Assembly: GCF_900094565.1 (NCBI RefSeq)
Contig: NZ_FMAF01000015.1
Span: 1 to 64,000, forward strand
DNA: 64,000 nucleotides
Source of the DNA: Martinezella lusitana
Lineage (GTDB): Bacteria; Pseudomonadota; Alphaproteobacteria; Rhizobiales; Rhizobiaceae
Direction: 5' to 3'
Shown here: positions 8,823-17,163 of the stretch, one piece after another
How the letters are laid out: each line of letters starts with the position of its first letter
Numbering within the stretch: the stretch's first letter is position 1
The notes under the pieces: model-generated
Databases searched by the model: none
What the model saw: only the letters and a program-made list of their open reading frames with translations
What the model was told of the DNA's origin: nothing
Position numbers and translations under genes: made by a program

Positions 8823-10622
8823 TCAACGCTGCATCACGTAGCTACCAGGCGCATCGCAAAGCGGAGGGTAGCCCTTGATCGGAGCGCCCATGGTGGGCGG
8901 CGCGACGGGTTCGCTATTTGTCTGCGCCGACAGCCACGCCTCCCAGGCAGGCCACCAAGATCCGTCGCAAACCGGCGCAACCGAGTACCATTCATCCGCG
9001 CTAAGGCAGGGGTCGTCTGGCTTTTTCTCCAGCATTCGGAAATGCCGGCCGCGATGGCCTGGCTCGCTGACAATACCCGCGTTGTGACCACCGCTCGTCA
9101 AAACGAAGGTGACGTCGGTATCGGTGAGATAGTGGATCTTATGGACCGAGCGCCAAGGGGCGACATGGTCACGTTCCGTGCCCACGGCGAAGATTGGAAC
9201 ACGAATGTTCTGGATGACGGCAGGTTGGCCATCAACCATATAGCGGCCGGAAGCAAGGTCGTTATGAAGAAAAAGGTTGCGCAGATAGTCGGACTGCATT
9301 TGGTACGGCATGCGGGTGGCATCGGCATTCCACGCCATCAGATCATTCAGCGGCTCGCGTTCACCCATCAGATATTCGTGGATCATGCGGGACCAGATCA
9401 GGTCGTTGGACCGGAGCATCTGGAAAGCGCTAGACATTTGCGAGGCCTCGAGTGTGCCATGCTGCCACATCATGGCCTCTATAAAGGCGATTTGACTGTC
9501 GTCGATGAAAAGTTGCAGTTCACCCGGCTCGGTGAAGTCGGTCTGTGCGGCAAAGAGCGTCACCGAGGCAAGACGATGGTCGCCGTCCTGCGCCATGGCC
9601 GCTGCCGCTAAGGTCAGTATCGTTCCGCCCAAACAGTAGCCGGCTGCGTGAATCTTACGATCGGGAACGATAGCCGCGACTGCGTCGAGTGCCGCCATCA
9701 CCCCGAACCTGCGATAATCATCGAGCGAGAGATCGCGATCTTCCGCCGTCACATTGCGCCAGGAAATGCAAAAAACGGTGTGGCCGCGTTCCACGAGGAA
9801 GCGGACCAGGGAGTTGGCCGGCGAAAGATCGAGGATGTAATATTTCATGATCCAGGCCGGCACGATGAGTACTGGCTCGGCTTGAACGGCGTTTGTCGCT
9901 GCTGAATATTGTATTAATTCGATCAGATGGTTGCGGAAGACGATTTTTCCACGTGTCACCGCGACGTTCCGCCCGACCACGAAATCTTCCGTCCCGACTG
10001 GAGGCTGTCCCATCAGGAGGCGGTGACAATCTTCGGCCAAGTTTCGTGCGCCAAACAATAGATTTAGACCGCCGGTCTCCATTGTGCGCTGGATCGTTTC
10101 GGGATTGGCCCACAGCATATTGGCCGGCGATGCCATGTCGAGCCATTGCCGTATCGCAAACGACACGACGTCCTCATGATGCTGGGAGACGCCCGTGACA
10201 TCGTGCGTGGCGTTGTGCCACCATTGCTGGGTCAAAAGGAACGCCTGCGCCCAGAAGCGATGGGGCCAACGCTGCCAGGCTTCATCCTGAAAACGCTCGT
10301 CGCCCGGGAGTGGCTCGATGCACCAGGGTGTGTCGGGATCTAGGATGGACTGTAGCATGTGAGTGAGGAGACGCATCGACTTCTGGTCCGCCTTTACGGC
10401 GAGTTCCGTTCGCTTACCCGGCGCTGCGGCGAGATGCGCCCCCCAATCGGCGAAGGCGAGCCAGAAAGCGGTCGGTGAAAACCCAAATGTCGCGCGGGCG
10501 ATCGACGCACTTGTCATAAGATCGATTGCGCGGAAGCTTTCACCCAGAAACGGATTGCTCATGTCGGGTTCCGACGGCGCGAGGAACTGAGCTTCTGTGG
10601 CTTTCATTGGGAGTGTGTTCAT
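8823..10622 (-). CDS. phaC: Class I poly(3-hydroxyalkanoate) synthase
   Basis: A 599-residue PHA synthase that polymerises hydroxyacyl-CoA, normally (R)-3-hydroxybutyryl-CoA, on the granule surface. The lipase-like box is GYCLGG with nucleophile Cys330. The catalytic Asp lies in GTERDHVAPW and the His in SGGHNAGIV, both in the expected C-terminal third. The DRDLSLDDY segment is typical of class I enzymes. ATG 10622 has an AAAGGAAA ribosome site; the longer frame to 10685 adds 21 unconserved residues. phaB lies upstream on the same strand and a broken pta directly downstream. A phasin gene at 12.4 kb completes a PHB set. There is no phaA thiolase in the window. Confidence 0.92.
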   Translation of the reverse strand: MNTLPMKATEAQFLAPSEPDMSNPFLGESFRAIDLMTSASIARATFGFSPTAFWLAFADWGAHLAAAPGKRTELAVKADQKSMRLLTHMLQSILDPDTPWCIEPLPGDERFQDEAWQRWPHRFWAQAFLLTQQWWHNATHDVTGVSQHHEDVVSFAIRQWLDMASPANMLWANPETIQRTMETGGLNLLFGARNLAEDCHRLLMGQPPVGTEDFVVGRNVAVTRGKIVFRNHLIELIQYSAATNAVQAEPVLIVPAWIMKYYILDLSPANSLVRFLVERGHTVFCISWRNVTAEDRDLSLDDYRRFGVMAALDAVAAIVPDRKIHAAGYCLGGTILTLAAAAMAQDGDHRLASVTLFAAQTDFTEPGELQLFIDDSQIAFIEAMMWQHGTLEASQMSSAFQMLRSNDLIWSRMIHEYLMGEREPLNDLMAWNADATRMPYQMQSDYLRNLFLHNDLASGRYMVDGQPAVIQNIRVPIFAVGTERDHVAPWRSVHKIHYLTDTDVTFVLTSGGHNAGIVSEPGHRGRHFRMLEKKPDDPCLSADEWYSVAPVCDGSWWPAWEAWLSAQTNSEPVAPPTMGAPIKGYPPLCDAPGSYVMQR

Positions 10623-10778
10623 AGCAACATTTCCTTTCGCGGCGAATGAACCATCTTCCTTCGTTCTCACGCGGTTTCGTCGCAAAGTGTGGGGCAGCTT
10701 TCCGAATCTGAGTCTGTTACCTCCCGGAAAGGGGCGAGTAATCGGGCAATCCTGGGAGATGAGATTTCCCGCGTTACG

Positions 10779-11501
10779 CTACGACATATATCTACCGCCG
10801 TTGATTGACAGTGTTTCGCCGGTAATGAAGCCGGCCTTGTCCGAGACGAGAAAAATGGCGCCGCGCGCGATTTCCTCGGGTAGAGCCAGCCGTCTGGCTG
10901 GAACCGCATCGACGATCATCTTCAGGATATCGGGTCGCACGGTCGCGACCATGTCGGTCTTCGTGTAGCCCGGTGCAATCGCGTTGACCGTGATACCGCG
11001 CGGGGCACTCTCAAGCGCCAGTGCTTTGGTGAAGCCGATCATTCCTGCTTTGGCCGCTGCGTAATTGGTCTGCCCCGCCTGGCCCATGAGGCCGTTGACC
11101 GAACTGATGTTCACAATACGTCCAAAATTTCGCTCGCGCATGCTCTCGATCACGGCTCGGCACATGTTGAAGCATCCACCCAGATCGATATCGATGACAG
11201 AACGCCATTGCTCCTTAGTCATCTTGTGCAGCATGGAATCTCGCGTAATTCCCGCATTGTTGACGAGTATTTCGACCGGACCCAGCTTGGCGGCAACCTC
11301 AGCAACGCCGTGTGCGCAGGCATCGAAATCGGCGACATCCCAGGCGAATGTCGGAATTCCGTTTGACCGACCGAAGGCCTCGGCCCCTGCTTCATTGCCG
11401 AGATAGTTGACACAAACCCGATAGCCGGCCGCCTTCAGCGCCAGGCTTGTGGCGGCACCTATTCCTGTGACACCCCCCGTGACAAGTGCGATACGATTCA
11501 T
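10779..11501 (-). CDS. phaB: Acetoacetyl-CoA reductase
   Basis: A 240-residue SDR. It reduces acetoacetyl-CoA to (R)-3-hydroxybutyryl-CoA with NADPH, supplying the PHA synthase encoded just downstream. The motifs are TGGVTGIG (8-15), NNAGITRD and the catalytic YAAAK box in QTNYAAAKAGMIGFTKALA. The QTNYAAAKAG wording and the TRDSMLHKMT segment are characteristic of PhaB rather than FabG. A 156-bp gap separates it from phaC, enough for a second promoter. FabG is the closest alternative, but the PHA context argues against it. Confidence 0.88.
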   Translation of the reverse strand: MNRIALVTGGVTGIGAATSLALKAAGYRVCVNYLGNEAGAEAFGRSNGIPTFAWDVADFDACAHGVAEVAAKLGPVEILVNNAGITRDSMLHKMTKEQWRSVIDIDLGGCFNMCRAVIESMRERNFGRIVNISSVNGLMGQAGQTNYAAAKAGMIGFTKALALESAPRGITVNAIAPGYTKTDMVATVRPDILKMIVDAVPARRLALPEEIARGAIFLVSDKAGFITGETLSINGGRYMS

Positions 11502-11689
11502 GGATCCCTCTAATCTTGTTGAACCAGCCGGGCCGCAAATATCAAGCGCTCACGTCGCCTTTGCTTGTTTGCTCTGGACCAGCATCAATCCGGCTGCGGA
11601 TCAGACACCATTGGAATCCGACCACGAGCACCGGTTTCGTCCAGCTTCCTTGCGTGCGTGGCGCGAGAAAATGCAATCCAGGAGGTTGT

Positions 11690-12121
11690 TTATTTCAGCG
11701 TTACAACAATGCCGCTTGCGGCAAGGTTGAGCTTCAGGCCCGACGTTTTTGAATGAAAATGGACGATGACCCCGTTTTGGTTTTCGAGCACCGCCACCGA
11801 GCCACCGCCGGCGATCGTCGCGCCGGCGCCAGCGGCGAAATAAGTGCCCGCGGCGTCGGCGGGATTCTTCAGATTGTAGACTGTTCCGGCGCCATCAATG
11901 CGATCAATGCCGATGTCAACAACGCTCAGTCCCGAAACGGTGAAGGGATAGGGCTTGCCTTTGAACAACAGAGTTCCGTTGCCCCACGTATATCCAACGC
12001 CAGCGGCGACACTGCCACCAGAGAATGCAATCGTAGCCGATGGCGCTTCTTGAGCGAAGCTGACAGCCGGTGACGCCAGAAGTGCGATGGTCATCAGACA
12101 AGTAGTTGACAAGCGTGACAT
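11690..12121 (-). CDS. Exported protein, EipA/DUF1134-like pattern
   Basis: A 143-residue protein with a clear Sec signal peptide (residues 1-23, hydrophobic core LMTIALLASPAVSF, cleavage after SFA). The mature part is glycine-rich and beta-like: SGGSVAAGVGYTWGNGTLLF, then GTVYNL, then AGAGATIAGGGSVAVL, ending in GLKLNLAASGIVVTLK. The order (GxGYxWGxGTL, VYNL, GxGxxxxGGG, GLKL) recalls the EipA/DUF1134 envelope family, but the match is by eye only. It lies between phaB and the phasin gene on the same strand. A role in the envelope is inferred from the signal peptide; a role in PHB is not supported. Confidence 0.6.
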   Translation of the reverse strand: MSRLSTTCLMTIALLASPAVSFAQEAPSATIAFSGGSVAAGVGYTWGNGTLLFKGKPYPFTVSGLSVVDIGIDRIDGAGTVYNLKNPADAAGTYFAAGAGATIAGGGSVAVLENQNGVIVHFHSKTSGLKLNLAASGIVVTLK

Positions 12122-12398
12122 GCGAACGTTCCTTCTTTGAGATAGAAATTTTGGAAATCAAGAAAACCGGCGTGGGCGCAAAACCGGCCTCGAGAAGCGC
12201 GACAATCTCGGAGCCATCGATGGATGCTGAGTTGAGCGTGCCGCCCGCCAATTTCGTGATCGACCAAACGTCGGGTACTTTCCATTGGCATCCCGCTGCT
12301 ATTTTCTAGCCATCAGCGGGCAAGAAGATTGCGGAATTACCGGTGGTTAAGGAGGCGAGGGCACTCCCTGGCGCGTGACCGCGCTCACGGTTGCAGTG

Positions 12399-12758
12399 TT
12401 AAGCGTTTTTGGCCTCTTCTCGCACGATGCCGGCGGTATCGGACGCAAATCGCGCGTTGATCGCCAGGGTTTTGCTGATTTCTTTCGCATAGTCCGAAAC
12501 CGCATCGCGCCAATAGTCGCCGATGACATCCAGGGTATCATTGGTTTTTTCCGCAGCTATGACGTCATCCATCAGCTTGATGTCGCGCTGAAAACGGTGT
12601 TGAAGGAATGATAGGCCTTCGACCTGATAGCGAAGCAATGTTTTCGCTATCGTTGTCGGTATCTTCAATGCGGACCCAGTCGGGTTGTTGTCATCGCTCA
12701 AGGCCAGGAATGACGCCATCGGAAGCTCGAAAGCAGACTTTAGAACTTGTTTCTGCAT
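12399..12758 (-). CDS. phaP: Phasin (PHA granule-associated protein)
   Basis: A 119-residue, mostly helical, amphipathic protein matching the phasin pattern. It has a central RYQVEGLSFLQHRFQRDIKLMDDV helix, then a DTLDVIGDYWRDAVSDYAKE segment, with no cysteine and no membrane helix. Phasins coat PHB granules and limit their size. It is transcribed in the same direction as phaB and phaC, 2.1 kb upstream of phaC. ATG 12758 is preceded by GGAGAAA. Downstream of the locus, pta is broken, but synthase, reductase and phasin all look intact. Confidence 0.75.
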   Translation of the reverse strand: MQKQVLKSAFELPMASFLALSDDNNPTGSALKIPTTIAKTLLRYQVEGLSFLQHRFQRDIKLMDDVIAAEKTNDTLDVIGDYWRDAVSDYAKEISKTLAINARFASDTAGIVREEAKNA

Positions 12759-12956
12759 GACACGTTTTCTCCATTGAACACGCAGAAGCCTACCGCGCCG
12801 AGAAGGAAGCCACTTTGATCGAAGTCAAGAACGGATCTTCGGTGTCATCGGAAGCCGGAACCACGGTCGCACGATATTGGATAGAGGATTTCCGGCAGCT
12901 CACATCGGTGGAAAGGTTTGTCTCTCGCGGAGATGAGCGTAATAGCCATGGATCGG

Positions 12957-13106
12957 CGGACGATCCAGCGATGAACCGTGGAGTGGTCGACGTGAATCCG
13001 CGCTCGGCCATCATCTCTTCCAGATCACGCAGGCTAAGATTGTAAGCCAGACACCAACGTGCGCACAGCAGGATTACAGATCGGTCGAAGTGACGGCCAT
13101 TGAACA
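12957..13106 (-). mobile_element. IS6-family transposase fragment (N-terminal 50 codons, frameshifted)
   Basis: ATG 13106 starts MFNGRHFDRSVILLC, then LSLRDLEEMMAERGF, the N-terminal HTH region of IS6-family transposases. A one-base loss near 13000 moves the next block (VDHSTVHRWIVR) to another frame. Homology stops at about 12957. The DDE core is gone. A GGCTCTTCCATTTCAGG-like sequence just upstream (about 13117-13133) is a plausible remnant of the element's terminal repeat. The fragment cannot move by itself. Confidence 0.72.
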
Positions 13107-14137
13107 TCGACGAGCTCCCTGAAATGGAAGAGCCTATGCTCCAGCCAACGTTGCCGTGCGGTTTGCGAGAGAGCAGACGCAGGTGCCCCAGGTTCCGGCG
13201 GGTGAAACTTTCCGCAAGCGTACCGGTTCGAAAGAATGTGATCTTCCGGCTTTCGCTCATCTGCATTAAACACGCGTCGCAGCTCTAATATTTCCCGGAG
13301 CAGCATCAATTTAGCCTCACTCCGGTGGGGCTTTTCTTTGACTTCAATCGTGGCGGTCGTTTCGCGAATGGCGTCCTTGCGCGACATCTTGCAATGTCAG
13401 CGCCTTCGTCCTCTGGTCTGATGAAAATCGCTTGGGACTGCATGATGGAAACGTCCCGAGTCGAATCGATGACTTCGGTCGTCCCTGTCCTGTACAGCAA
13501 TGCATGTTCAACCCCCGAGGTTGGCAATTTTGCAACACCGACTATGTCCGCTAAATTTCGAAGTTCTTATAGATGGACAACGGGAGAGGTTAGCGCTGAT
13601 ATGAAGTCGCAGGGTCCGGTCTTGGTTCGAAAGCAATGCGATGGGATTTTTAAGCTGGTGGCACATGGAAATGATCAGATTGCGCAGCCGGCTCGATACT
13701 CGCGCCGTTGCTGGATCATACGAGCCGTGGGCCTGCGATGCGATTGATCGCTTCGAGCGTGAGATCGAGGCTTTCTGTCGACGATCGGGATTTTTCGTCG
13801 TGATGTGAGGGTCGAAACTTGCGCAGGCAGCAAATGTTTCAACCCAGACAATAAGTCGGTTGGAACGAGGAGACCAATTACGAAATGGCACTCTGGACGG
13901 CATAAGGCAGGTGCATCGAAGATGCTGGTATAGAATTCATTCTGGAAGACGCCGATGGCTATGGAATCCGGATCAAGAAGCCGCAATTGCCGCCATCGTA
14001 GGCTCGACTGCAAACAAGCTCGCGCGGCATGGGGACATATGTAGCGAACATCGTTGTCGTATGGCGGACTGCTTTAAAGCAGAGGATGGGGCAACTAGAT
14101 CTCTTTTGGTTGGGGGACAAAGACGCAAAAGCGGTGG

Positions 14138-14299
14138 TCAGGCCCGGCCTCGCTCGAATGCGTCGGCATAGAGCGCCTCGATCCGTTCGACCTCGACGTC
14201 GTCCAATGCAGCGAACTCCTTCGTGCGTGCTCTCTGCGACAGCCGGCCGTCGTTCCGGTCGAGGAATTTGTGCAGCAGTTCACTTGAGCTGTTGGCATG
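14138..14299 (-). pseudogene. Possible Fic-family protein tail (relic)
   Basis: In one minus-strand frame ending at TGA 14138-14140 the peptide reads ELLHKFLDRNDGRLSQ, then RARTKEFAALDDVEVERIEA, then LYADAFERGRA. This resembles the short winged-helix tail found at the end of many Fic-domain proteins (GRLSxRxRxKEFAxLTxxEVxxIE). No HPFxxGNGR catalytic motif lies upstream in any frame, so only the tail would survive. The match was made by eye and could be chance. Confidence 0.35.
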
Positions 14300-14617
14300 T
14301 CGACGATCATTGCCAGGGCGCTGAAAAATGTCGCAATCAGGCTGGGCGAGCTATTTGGCCCATTGGATAATCTCTAGTGTCGCGACGACCTTCCTCAGAC
14401 AACCATCGTCTTCGACCCTGCAGACCACACCATGCGATTGGCCAATTACGGCAATTGTACTTGTAATGCATCACGCTAGCACAGACGACCACCTTTCGTC
14501 TGTGCCCACCGTTACGTTCATTCCTATCGAACGACGCGCTTTCCGGCGAAAAATCCAAAATAACGCTCTTAATGGAAGCAGGACAGCCGATCACGCCGTC
14601 ACTTCGGGGCTGCCAGC

Positions 14618-15490
14618 CTAAGATGCCTGGAGCCGTTCAGCAGTGAGTTGAAATTCCGACCTTAGGAATGATGCAAGCTGGCGAACAGGAAGACGCGGTT
14701 GCATCGGCAGAATCATGGCAAGGCGCAGCAGAGGGAGTGTGGGCAGGCCGTCTCCTTCGCCGAGGCGGCGCCAATCGACCGGAACCGCGCTTTCCGGCAG
14801 CACTGTCAGAACATCTCCCGAAGCAACTGCCAAGCGAATGCCTGCGATGTCCGACGAGGAGTAAACGATACGCCAGTTTCGGGCCTGCTGGTCCAATGCC
14901 GCAAGTATCTGGGGTCGCGCGCGGCAGCCATCGGGAAAAAGTGCAAGGTGAAGATTGGTGGCCGTCTCCGGCGACCGGTTTGGGCCGCAACACCAGACCT
15001 GGCGCTCCTCGCGAATGATCTCCCCCTTGGGCTCGGAAACGCTCTGCGTCACGATCGCGACATCTAGGTCGCGCGATTCCACCATCTGTTCCAGCCGATG
15101 CGAAAAATCGTGCCGAAGATCGAGGCTGACATTCGGATGGCGAGGCACGAAACGATCCAAAAGGGCGGTGCCGAAAAGGGTGAGGTAGTCGTCCGGCATG
15201 CCGAGCCGAACCCGGCTTTCGTTTCGTCCTTCGAGAAGCATCGCAAGCGCCTCGTCCTCGATCGCGCGGATCCTGCGCGCATAGCCTAAGAGCCGCTGTC
15301 CCGTCGGGGTTAGTGAAACGCGTCGATGCGCGCGCTCAAAGAGGCGCAGATCGAGCCGCTCCTCCCACTTCGCGACGGCCATGCTGACGGCAGCCTGCGT
15401 GCGGCCAAGCCTCTCGGCTGCGGCAGTGAAGCTCCCGGTTTCCGCTACGGCAAGAAACGCAGCCAAGGCATCGCTATCGAGGTTTCTCAT
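14618..15490 (-). CDS. LysR-family transcriptional regulator
   Basis: A 290-residue LysR-type regulator. The N-terminal winged HTH covers residues 4-62 (FLAVAETGSFTAAAERLGRTQAAVS, then RLFERAHRRVSLTPTG). The effector domain begins with RVRLGMPDDYLTLFGT at about residue 93. It is divergent from the TRAP/dehydroquinase operon, with 162 bp between the start codons. LysR proteins commonly control the neighbouring divergent operon in response to its substrate, so a quinate/shikimate-type inducer is likely here (inference). A dyad lies directly beside its start codon. The length is normal. Confidence 0.9.
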   Translation of the reverse strand: MRNLDSDALAAFLAVAETGSFTAAAERLGRTQAAVSMAVAKWEERLDLRLFERAHRRVSLTPTGQRLLGYARRIRAIEDEALAMLLEGRNESRVRLGMPDDYLTLFGTALLDRFVPRHPNVSLDLRHDFSHRLEQMVESRDLDVAIVTQSVSEPKGEIIREERQVWCCGPNRSPETATNLHLALFPDGCRARPQILAALDQQARNWRIVYSSSDIAGIRLAVASGDVLTVLPESAVPVDWRRLGEGDGLPTLPLLRLAMILPMQPRLPVRQLASFLRSEFQLTAERLQAS

Positions 15491-15493
15491 GAT

Positions 15494-15513
15494 CTATCGC
15501 ACCAGTTTGATAG
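15494..15513. promoter_or_regulatory. Dyad CTATC-N10-GATAG, candidate LysR site
   Basis: Perfect 5-bp inverted arms with a 10-bp spacer, 4 bp upstream of the LysR start codon in the LysR-TRAP divergent region. The shape fits the T-N11-A type of LysR operator, but the arms are short. Its closeness to the regulator's own start would suit autorepression. Confidence 0.35.
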
Positions 15514-15652
15514 CGTTTCTATACGCCTGATGCAGCCTTTGTGAAAGATCAGTGACGCTTATGGATCAATAAGAAATCTCTGCTTTCGCCTCCGGCTGGC
15601 GCGATTATGGTTTCATCCCGTGCTTACCAATCCTAAGAAAAAGGGGAACAAC

Positions 15653-16642
15653 GTGAAACACAAATTCCATGCCACGCTCATCTCGGCACTCCTGTCTGGC
15701 GCTGTACTTTCATGCGCCTTTGCCTTTCCGGCCGCAGCGGAAACTACATTGCGGCTCGCGCATGCATCGTCGCCGGACAGCCTGATCAACAAGGCGGTTG
15801 AAAAATTTGCGGCGGAGGTGAAGGAGGAGAGCAAGGGATCAGTCGTGATCCAGATCTTCCCGAACGGCCAGCTTGGCGACGAAGGCCCGATCGCGGACGG
15901 CGTCGGCGCCGGCGCGATCGACATCGGCCTGGGTGGATCGATCGACGCGATCGATCCGCGTCTCAACGTGCTCTCGCTGCCGTTCCTCTTCAAGGACGCC
16001 GCGAATGTGCACAAGTTCCTGGATAGCGAACAGGGGCAGGCAGTGCAGCATTTCGGTGAAAAACGCGGCTATCTCATGCTCGGCGCACTGGATTCAGGCT
16101 TCCGCCAGTTTGCCACCAGCAAAGCCATCGAAAAGCCCGCAGACCTTTCGGGCGTCAAGATCCGCACTCCCCCGAACCCGGTCATTCTCGCAACCATGAA
16201 GCAGTTCGGTGCTCTTGCCGAGTCCATTCCCTTCGGTCAGGTCTACACCGCCCTGCAGTCGCATGTCGTTGCCGCGGTGGAGCCCGAGATGCGCGATTAC
16301 TACGATTCCAAGTGGTATGAAGTCGCAAAGCATCTGACCATATCCAACTATATCTGGACCGCGAATTGGTGGTTCATGAACAAGGACCGCTTCGACGCTC
16401 TGACACCTGATGAGCAGGCGGCCGTTAAGAAGTCGGCGACCGATACAGTTGCCTGGTACCGAAGCGAACTCGACAAAGCTTACGCCGACACCCAGGCATC
16501 TCTCGAATCCAAAGGCGTGACGGTAACGAAGGTCGACACAGCTCCATTCGCCGAGATGGTCAAGCCGGTTTATGCCCAGTTCGCTAAAGAATGGGGCGCC
16601 GATCTCGTTTCCGCGGTCGAAAAGTCCGCGGCCTCGAACTGA
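15653..16642 (+). CDS. TRAP transporter substrate-binding protein (DctP family)
   Basis: A 329-residue periplasmic binding protein. The signal peptide spans about residues 1-29 (hydrophobic core ISALLSGAVLSCAFAF, ending PAAAE). The mature protein begins TTLRLAHASSPDSLINKAVEKFA. The family's conserved arginine, which clamps the carboxylate of the ligand, is in GVKIRTPPNPV. GTG 15653 is preferred because AAGGGG lies 6 bp before it; the upstream frame adds a charged stretch unlike a signal peptide. It is the first gene of an operon with DctQ, DctM, aminotransferase, dehydroquinase and dehydroshikimate dehydratase genes. The ligand is probably a carboxylate related to quinate or shikimate (inference). 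Confidence 0.88.
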   Translation: MKHKFHATLISALLSGAVLSCAFAFPAAAETTLRLAHASSPDSLINKAVEKFAAEVKEESKGSVVIQIFPNGQLGDEGPIADGVGAGAIDIGLGGSIDAIDPRLNVLSLPFLFKDAANVHKFLDSEQGQAVQHFGEKRGYLMLGALDSGFRQFATSKAIEKPADLSGVKIRTPPNPVILATMKQFGALAESIPFGQVYTALQSHVVAAVEPEMRDYYDSKWYEVAKHLTISNYIWTANWWFMNKDRFDALTPDEQAAVKKSATDTVAWYRSELDKAYADTQASLESKGVTVTKVDTAPFAEMVKPVYAQFAKEWGADLVSAVEKSAASN

Positions 16643-16653
16643 GGTCTAAGCCA

Positions 16654-17163
16654 ATGGAACGAGTTCACAATTCTGCCTCGCCGCTGCGGCGGGGTCCGTT
16701 GACGCGCGCACTGGAGCTTCTGGGCGTTATCGCGTTCGTCGTGATGTTCTTTTCGACCTTGCTGGGCGTGATTGCGCGTTTCTTCGAATTCGGCGGCGTC
16801 GAGTGGTCGTTCGAGGTGGCAGGCATCGCCTTCATCTGGATCACCTTCATCGGACTGCTCAATGCAGAACTGCGGGGAGAAAACGTCGCATTTGAAGCGC
16901 TCAATCAGTCGGCGCCTCCCGCTTTGAAGCGGGTATTCGACCTGATCTCGATCCTTGCCCTTGTGACCATGGGCGGTGCATTCCTGATCAGTGGCTGGGC
17001 CGTCTGGCAGCGTTCCGCGATGGTTCCAACTGCCGTTCTGCGCATGCCGACGGGTGTCATCACAGCAACGGTGCTGATCCTCGGCCTCGGTGCGCTGGTG
17101 ATTGGCATTAGACGCCTGCTTGTCCTCACTGGTTTCAAGCAACGGCAGGAGGAGCCGGTATGA
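16654..17163 (+). CDS. TRAP transporter small permease (DctQ family)
   Basis: A 169-residue inner-membrane protein with four helices: LLGVIAFVVMFFSTLLGVIARF, FEVAGIAFIWITFIGLL, VFDLISILALVTMGGAFLI and ATVLILGLGALVIGIRRLL. WSFEVAGIAFIWITFIG is the typical DctQ core. It forms the small subunit of the sodium-driven TRAP symporter. ATG 16654 lies 11 bp after the DctP stop, and the gene overlaps the DctM start by 4 bp. The longer frame from 16591 would run through the end of DctP and is rejected. Confidence 0.88.
   Translation: MERVHNSASPLRRGPLTRALELLGVIAFVVMFFSTLLGVIARFFEFGGVEWSFEVAGIAFIWITFIGLLNAELRGENVAFEALNQSAPPALKRVFDLISILALVTMGGAFLISGWAVWQRSAMVPTAVLRMPTGVITATVLILGLGALVIGIRRLLVLTGFKQRQEEPV

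Larger units (their letters stand above)
12759..14617. other. Degenerate gene-poor stretch with mobile-element debris
   Basis: Nearly 1.9 kb without a convincing gene. It contains the IS6 scrap (12957-13106) and a possible Fic-protein tail near 14.2 kb. Several minus-strand frames of 100-140 codons show no recognisable domain, for example 13034-13387, whose first 50 residues (MSRKDAIRETTATIEVKEK) look protein-like before running into the IS6 end, and 13675-14013. No RNA gene or clean repeat array was seen. The stretch reads as a decayed insertion region between the PHB genes and the LysR/TRAP operon. Confidence 0.5.

Noticed and set aside
8796..9611. A 271-codon plus-strand frame within phaC
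   Set aside because: Antisense to a conserved PHA synthase.
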